Shown here piece after piece: positions 6,456-8,490 of a DNA stretch of 8,490 nucleotides. Position numbers and translations under genes: made by a program. The DNA comes from an uncultured Clostridia bacterium (GTDB lineage: Bacteria; Bacillota; Clostridia; Christensenellales; CASEPJ01): contig CASEPJ010000161.1 of NCBI GenBank assembly GCA_949289715.1, positions 1 to 8,490 of the forward strand, in the 5' to 3' direction. Under the pieces are notes generated by a model, which was not told the DNA's origin, searched no databases, and saw only the letters and a list, made by a program, of their open reading frames with translations. Every line of letters starts with the position of its first letter. Position 1 is the first letter of the stretch.

Positions 6456-6511
6456 AGTATTTCCCTGCAATTCATTTCGCAAAATCTGTAATGTTTAAAT
6501 AATCGAAAATT

Positions 6512-7792
6512 TTACTTTTTATCTTTTTCGAAGCGGATTAATACCGAATTGGCATGCGCATATAAACCTTCGCATTCTGCAAATGTGGCAATATCGTCCT
6601 TAACTTTTTCCAACTGCTCTTTCGGATAATATATATAGGAGGATTTTTTCAAAAAATCATCCACCGACAAAGGGGAAGAAAATTTTGCACTTCCGCTGGT
6701 AGGTAAGGTATGGTTAGGCCCCGCATAATAATCTCCCAACGCTTCGGGCGTATATTTACCTAAAAATATAGAACCTGCATTTACAATTTTATCTAAATAC
6801 TCAAAAGCATTTTCCACACAAATTTCCAAATGTTCGGGAGCGATTTCGTTGGAAATATCAATTGCTTCCTCTATGCTTTTCGAAATAATGATTTTTCCGT
6901 TTTCATCTATTGAGGCTTTTGCAATTTCCCCTCTTATCGATTCGCTCAAAAGAATTTCTATTTCCTTTTGAACCTTTTTTGCTAAATCGATGCTGTTTGT
7001 AATTAAAACAGGAGAAGCGAGTTTATCGTGTTCCGCTTGAGAAAGCAAATCGGCTGCCACATATTTGGGGTTTGCGGTGTCGTCGGCGATTATCAAAATT
7101 TCGCTGGGTCCTGCAATCATGTCTATACTGACAATTCCGTAAACCTGCCTTTTTGCGAGCGCAACGAATATATTGCCGGGTCCTGTGATTTTATCGACTT
7201 TGGGAACGGTATTTGTACCGTAAGCCAAAGCGGCAATAGCTTGCGCACCGCCTATTTTAAATACTCTGTTTGCTCCTGCTATTTGTGCGGCATATAAAAC
7301 TTCCGGTTTAACCTTTCCGTCCTTTTTTACCGGCGTAACAACTACGATTTCTTCAACGCCGGCAATTTTTGCAGGCAAAACATTCATCAGCACTGTGGAA
7401 GGATAACTTGCCGTGCCTCCGGGTACATATATTCCGGCTTTTTTTATGGGAGTATATTTTTGTCCTAAAACTATGCCCCCTTCTTTGTTGATTCTAAAGC
7501 CTTTTTTTAACTGTTTTTTATGAAATTCCGTTATATTCTCTTTTGCCGTATTTAAAATTTTTTTCATTTCGCAAGAAACGGATTTTTCTGCTTCTTCGAA
7601 TTCTTCTCTTGTTACTTCTAAATTGTCCAATACGGCACCGTCGAATTTTTCCGAATAATATTTTAAAGCATCGTCTTTATTTTTTATAACGTTTGCAATG
7701 ATATCTTTTACAGTATTTTCGTATTCATCGTAGGTCTTTAAATTTCTATTCAAAATTTCGCCGAGTTCGAAATCTTTAAAAATTTTAATCAT
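6512..7792 (-). CDS. hisD: Histidinol dehydrogenase HisD
   Basis: HisD is a zinc enzyme that oxidises histidinol to histidine with two NAD+, the last two steps of the pathway. With the start at 7792 the product has 426 residues, normal for the family. The zinc ligands are seen as Q252 and H255 in LLSQAEHD, D354 in LGDYYAGPNH, and H413 in GLYAHANSVLIR. The catalytic pair is E320-H321 in IAPEHLE. YVPGGTASYPS (122-132), KITGPGN (201-207) and AGPSEIL (227-233) are further family blocks. The open frame extends 12 codons upstream to 7828, but the ATG at 7792 is preferred: AAGGAG sits 7 nt before it, and the extra residues (MLCWKNCKRRLS) would only overlap hisG further. With this start the overlap with hisG is 8 nt. 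Confidence 0.97.
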   Translation of the reverse strand: MIKIFKDFELGEILNRNLKTYDEYENTVKDIIANVIKNKDDALKYYSEKFDGAVLDNLEVTREEFEEAEKSVSCEMKKILNTAKENITEFHKKQLKKGFRINKEGGIVLGQKYTPIKKAGIYVPGGTASYPSTVLMNVLPAKIAGVEEIVVVTPVKKDGKVKPEVLYAAQIAGANRVFKIGGAQAIAALAYGTNTVPKVDKITGPGNIFVALAKRQVYGIVSIDMIAGPSEILIIADDTANPKYVAADLLSQAEHDKLASPVLITNSIDLAKKVQKEIEILLSESIRGEIAKASIDENGKIIISKSIEEAIDISNEIAPEHLEICVENAFEYLDKIVNAGSIFLGKYTPEALGDYYAGPNHTLPTSGSAKFSSPLSVDDFLKKSSYIYYPKEQLEKVKDDIATFAECEGLYAHANSVLIRFEKDKK

Positions 7793-8411
7793 TGACAATC
7801 TCCTTTTGCAATTTTTCCAACATAGCATCGATTTCCGCTTTATTAAATTTATAATGAGCTTTATTTGCTATAAGTCTTGCACTTATGGGTAAAATTTCTT
7901 CTATTACATGTAAATTGTTTTCTTTTAACGTAGTTCCTGTTTCCACAATATCTACTATAACGTCAGATAATCCCAATATGGGGGCAAGCTCAATAGAACC
8001 GGAAAGTTTTATAATATCAATCTCCCTGTTTTTTTCCGCATAAAAATTTTTTGCAATGTTAACAAATTTTGTAGCTACTTTCAGCGGACGGGACATATCT
8101 TCCCTGTAATCGGTTTTTGCCGCAACCGCCATACGGCATTTGCCGATTTTTAAATCCAATAGTTCATATACATCAGCATTGCTTTCAAGCAAAATGTCTT
8201 TACCTGCCACTCCTATATCGGCGGCACCGTATTCTACATAAATAGATACATCGGAAGGTTTAACCCAAAAATAATTAACTCCGTTTTTCTCGTCGGTAAA
8301 AATTAATTTTCTGCTATCTTTAACAAGTTCTTCACAAAAATATCCGGCATTTTTCAGCATTGCATATACTTTTTCTCCCAATCGGCCTTTCGGCAATGCG
8401 ATATTAAGCAT
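7785..8411 (-). CDS. hisG: ATP phosphoribosyltransferase HisG, short form
   Basis: HisG catalyses the committed step, joining PRPP and ATP to give phosphoribosyl-ATP. The 208-residue product is the short form, which has the catalytic domain but lacks the C-terminal histidine-binding domain. In the known HisG(S) systems it needs the HisS-like partner HisZ for activity and feedback control. The N-terminal ALPKGRLGE (5-13), SIYVEYGAADIGVAGKD (56-72), and the signature ELAPILGLSDVIVDIVETGT (141-160) followed by TL, which forms the PRPP site, are all present. The ATG is three bases after the stop of the upstream gene, with a GAGAGG site about 9 nt before it. The short form plus this position is the main reason to read the upstream gene as hisZ. 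Confidence 0.97.
   Translation of the reverse strand: MLNIALPKGRLGEKVYAMLKNAGYFCEELVKDSRKLIFTDEKNGVNYFWVKPSDVSIYVEYGAADIGVAGKDILLESNADVYELLDLKIGKCRMAVAAKTDYREDMSRPLKVATKFVNIAKNFYAEKNREIDIIKLSGSIELAPILGLSDVIVDIVETGTTLKENNLHVIEEILPISARLIANKAHYKFNKAEIDAMLEKLQKEIVND
7800..7805 (-). promoter_or_regulatory. Ribosome binding site that fixes the hisD start
   Basis: AAGGAG lies within the end of hisG, 7 nt before the ATG at 7792-7790. It supports the internal Met over the longer open frame. Confidence 0.8.
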
Positions 8412-8414
8412 AAA

Positions 8415-8490
8415 TTATACCCTCTCTGTCCTTTTAAATTTTAAATTCTCCGGAGGAAATTTTTCAACACGGACGCTGTTTCCTGCAACA
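8415..8490 (-). CDS. hisZ: 3' end of upstream gene, probably hisZ (partial)
   Basis: Only the last 24 codons and the TAA (8415-8417) lie in the window, reading VAGNSVRVEKFPPENLKFKR then TERV. This frame has mostly A/T third positions, as the neighbouring genes do. The rival frame ending at 8441-8443 has GC-rich third positions and is less likely. The stop is three bases before the hisG ATG, as expected for operon neighbours. The identity as the ATP phosphoribosyltransferase regulatory subunit HisZ is inferred from the short HisG, which needs HisZ and is often encoded right after it. The residues seen are not diagnostic. Confidence 0.5.
   Translation of the reverse strand, partial: VAGNSVRVEKFPPENLKFKRTERV

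Larger units (their letters stand above)
6306..6511. other. 206-nt AT-rich spacer between hisD and hisC with inverted repeats
   Basis: This is the larger of the two breaks in the overlapping operon. It contains no open frame of note. It holds three perfect inverted repeats (6317-6338, 6401-6417, 6440-6455), a weak promoter-like pair at 6336-6364 and the hisC ribosome binding site at 6311-6315. No intrinsic terminator is evident after hisD. Confidence 0.7.

Noticed and set aside
7793..7828. Upstream extension of hisD by 12 codons
   Set aside because: The extra residues do not resemble the HisD N-terminus, and the ribosome binding site at 7800-7805 serves the ATG at 7792.
925..8490. A novel system hidden in the operon
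   Set aside because: Every complete gene is a known histidine biosynthesis enzyme of normal length with its key residues intact, and no extra gene is inserted.

Overview
The window holds almost all of a histidine biosynthesis operon, read entirely on the minus strand, followed downstream by an AT-rich intergenic region and a decayed gene. In transcription order, from high to low coordinates, it contains the 3' end of an upstream gene (probably hisZ), then hisG, hisD, hisC, hisB, hisH, hisA, hisF, hisIE and a PHP-family histidinol-phosphatase (hisJ/hisK). Every catalytic step from PRPP plus ATP to histidine is covered: HisG(+HisZ), HisE, HisI, HisA, HisH/HisF, HisB, HisC, HisJ and HisD. The recognised catalytic residues are intact in all of them.

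The operon is tightly packed. hisG/hisD overlap by 8 nt, hisC/hisB by 4 nt, and hisB/hisH, hisH/hisA and hisIE/hisJ by 1 nt each (TAATG or TAGTG junctions). hisA and hisF are 1 nt apart. Two spacers break this pattern: about 206 nt between hisD and hisC, and 185 nt between hisF and hisIE. Both are extremely AT-rich. The hisD-hisC spacer carries three perfect inverted repeats, one of which abuts the hisC ribosome binding site, so it is the best place in the window to look for internal regulation.

Positions 464-924 contain no convincing gene. About 481-630 has moderate GC (near 34 %), while roughly 660-924 is an AT desert (about 10 % GC over 721-900). Positions 1-463 hold the wreck of a YdeI/OmpD-associated-family gene. 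It keeps a start codon with an upstream ribosome binding site, but it is broken by in-frame stops, by several frame changes and by an 11-bp tandem duplication that creates a stop near the left edge.

The organism looks like a low-GC bacterium with Firmicutes-like (Clostridia-like) gene organisation. The evidence is the short HisG that depends on HisZ, the fused HisIE, a HisB with only the dehydratase domain, the PHP-type phosphatase at the operon end, and AGGAG-type ribosome binding sites. This is inference; other low-GC phyla with the same gene set are possible. I see no defence system, mobile element, CRISPR array, rRNA or tRNA. The genes are ordinary, and the interest lies in the pseudogene and in the two AT-rich operon spacers.
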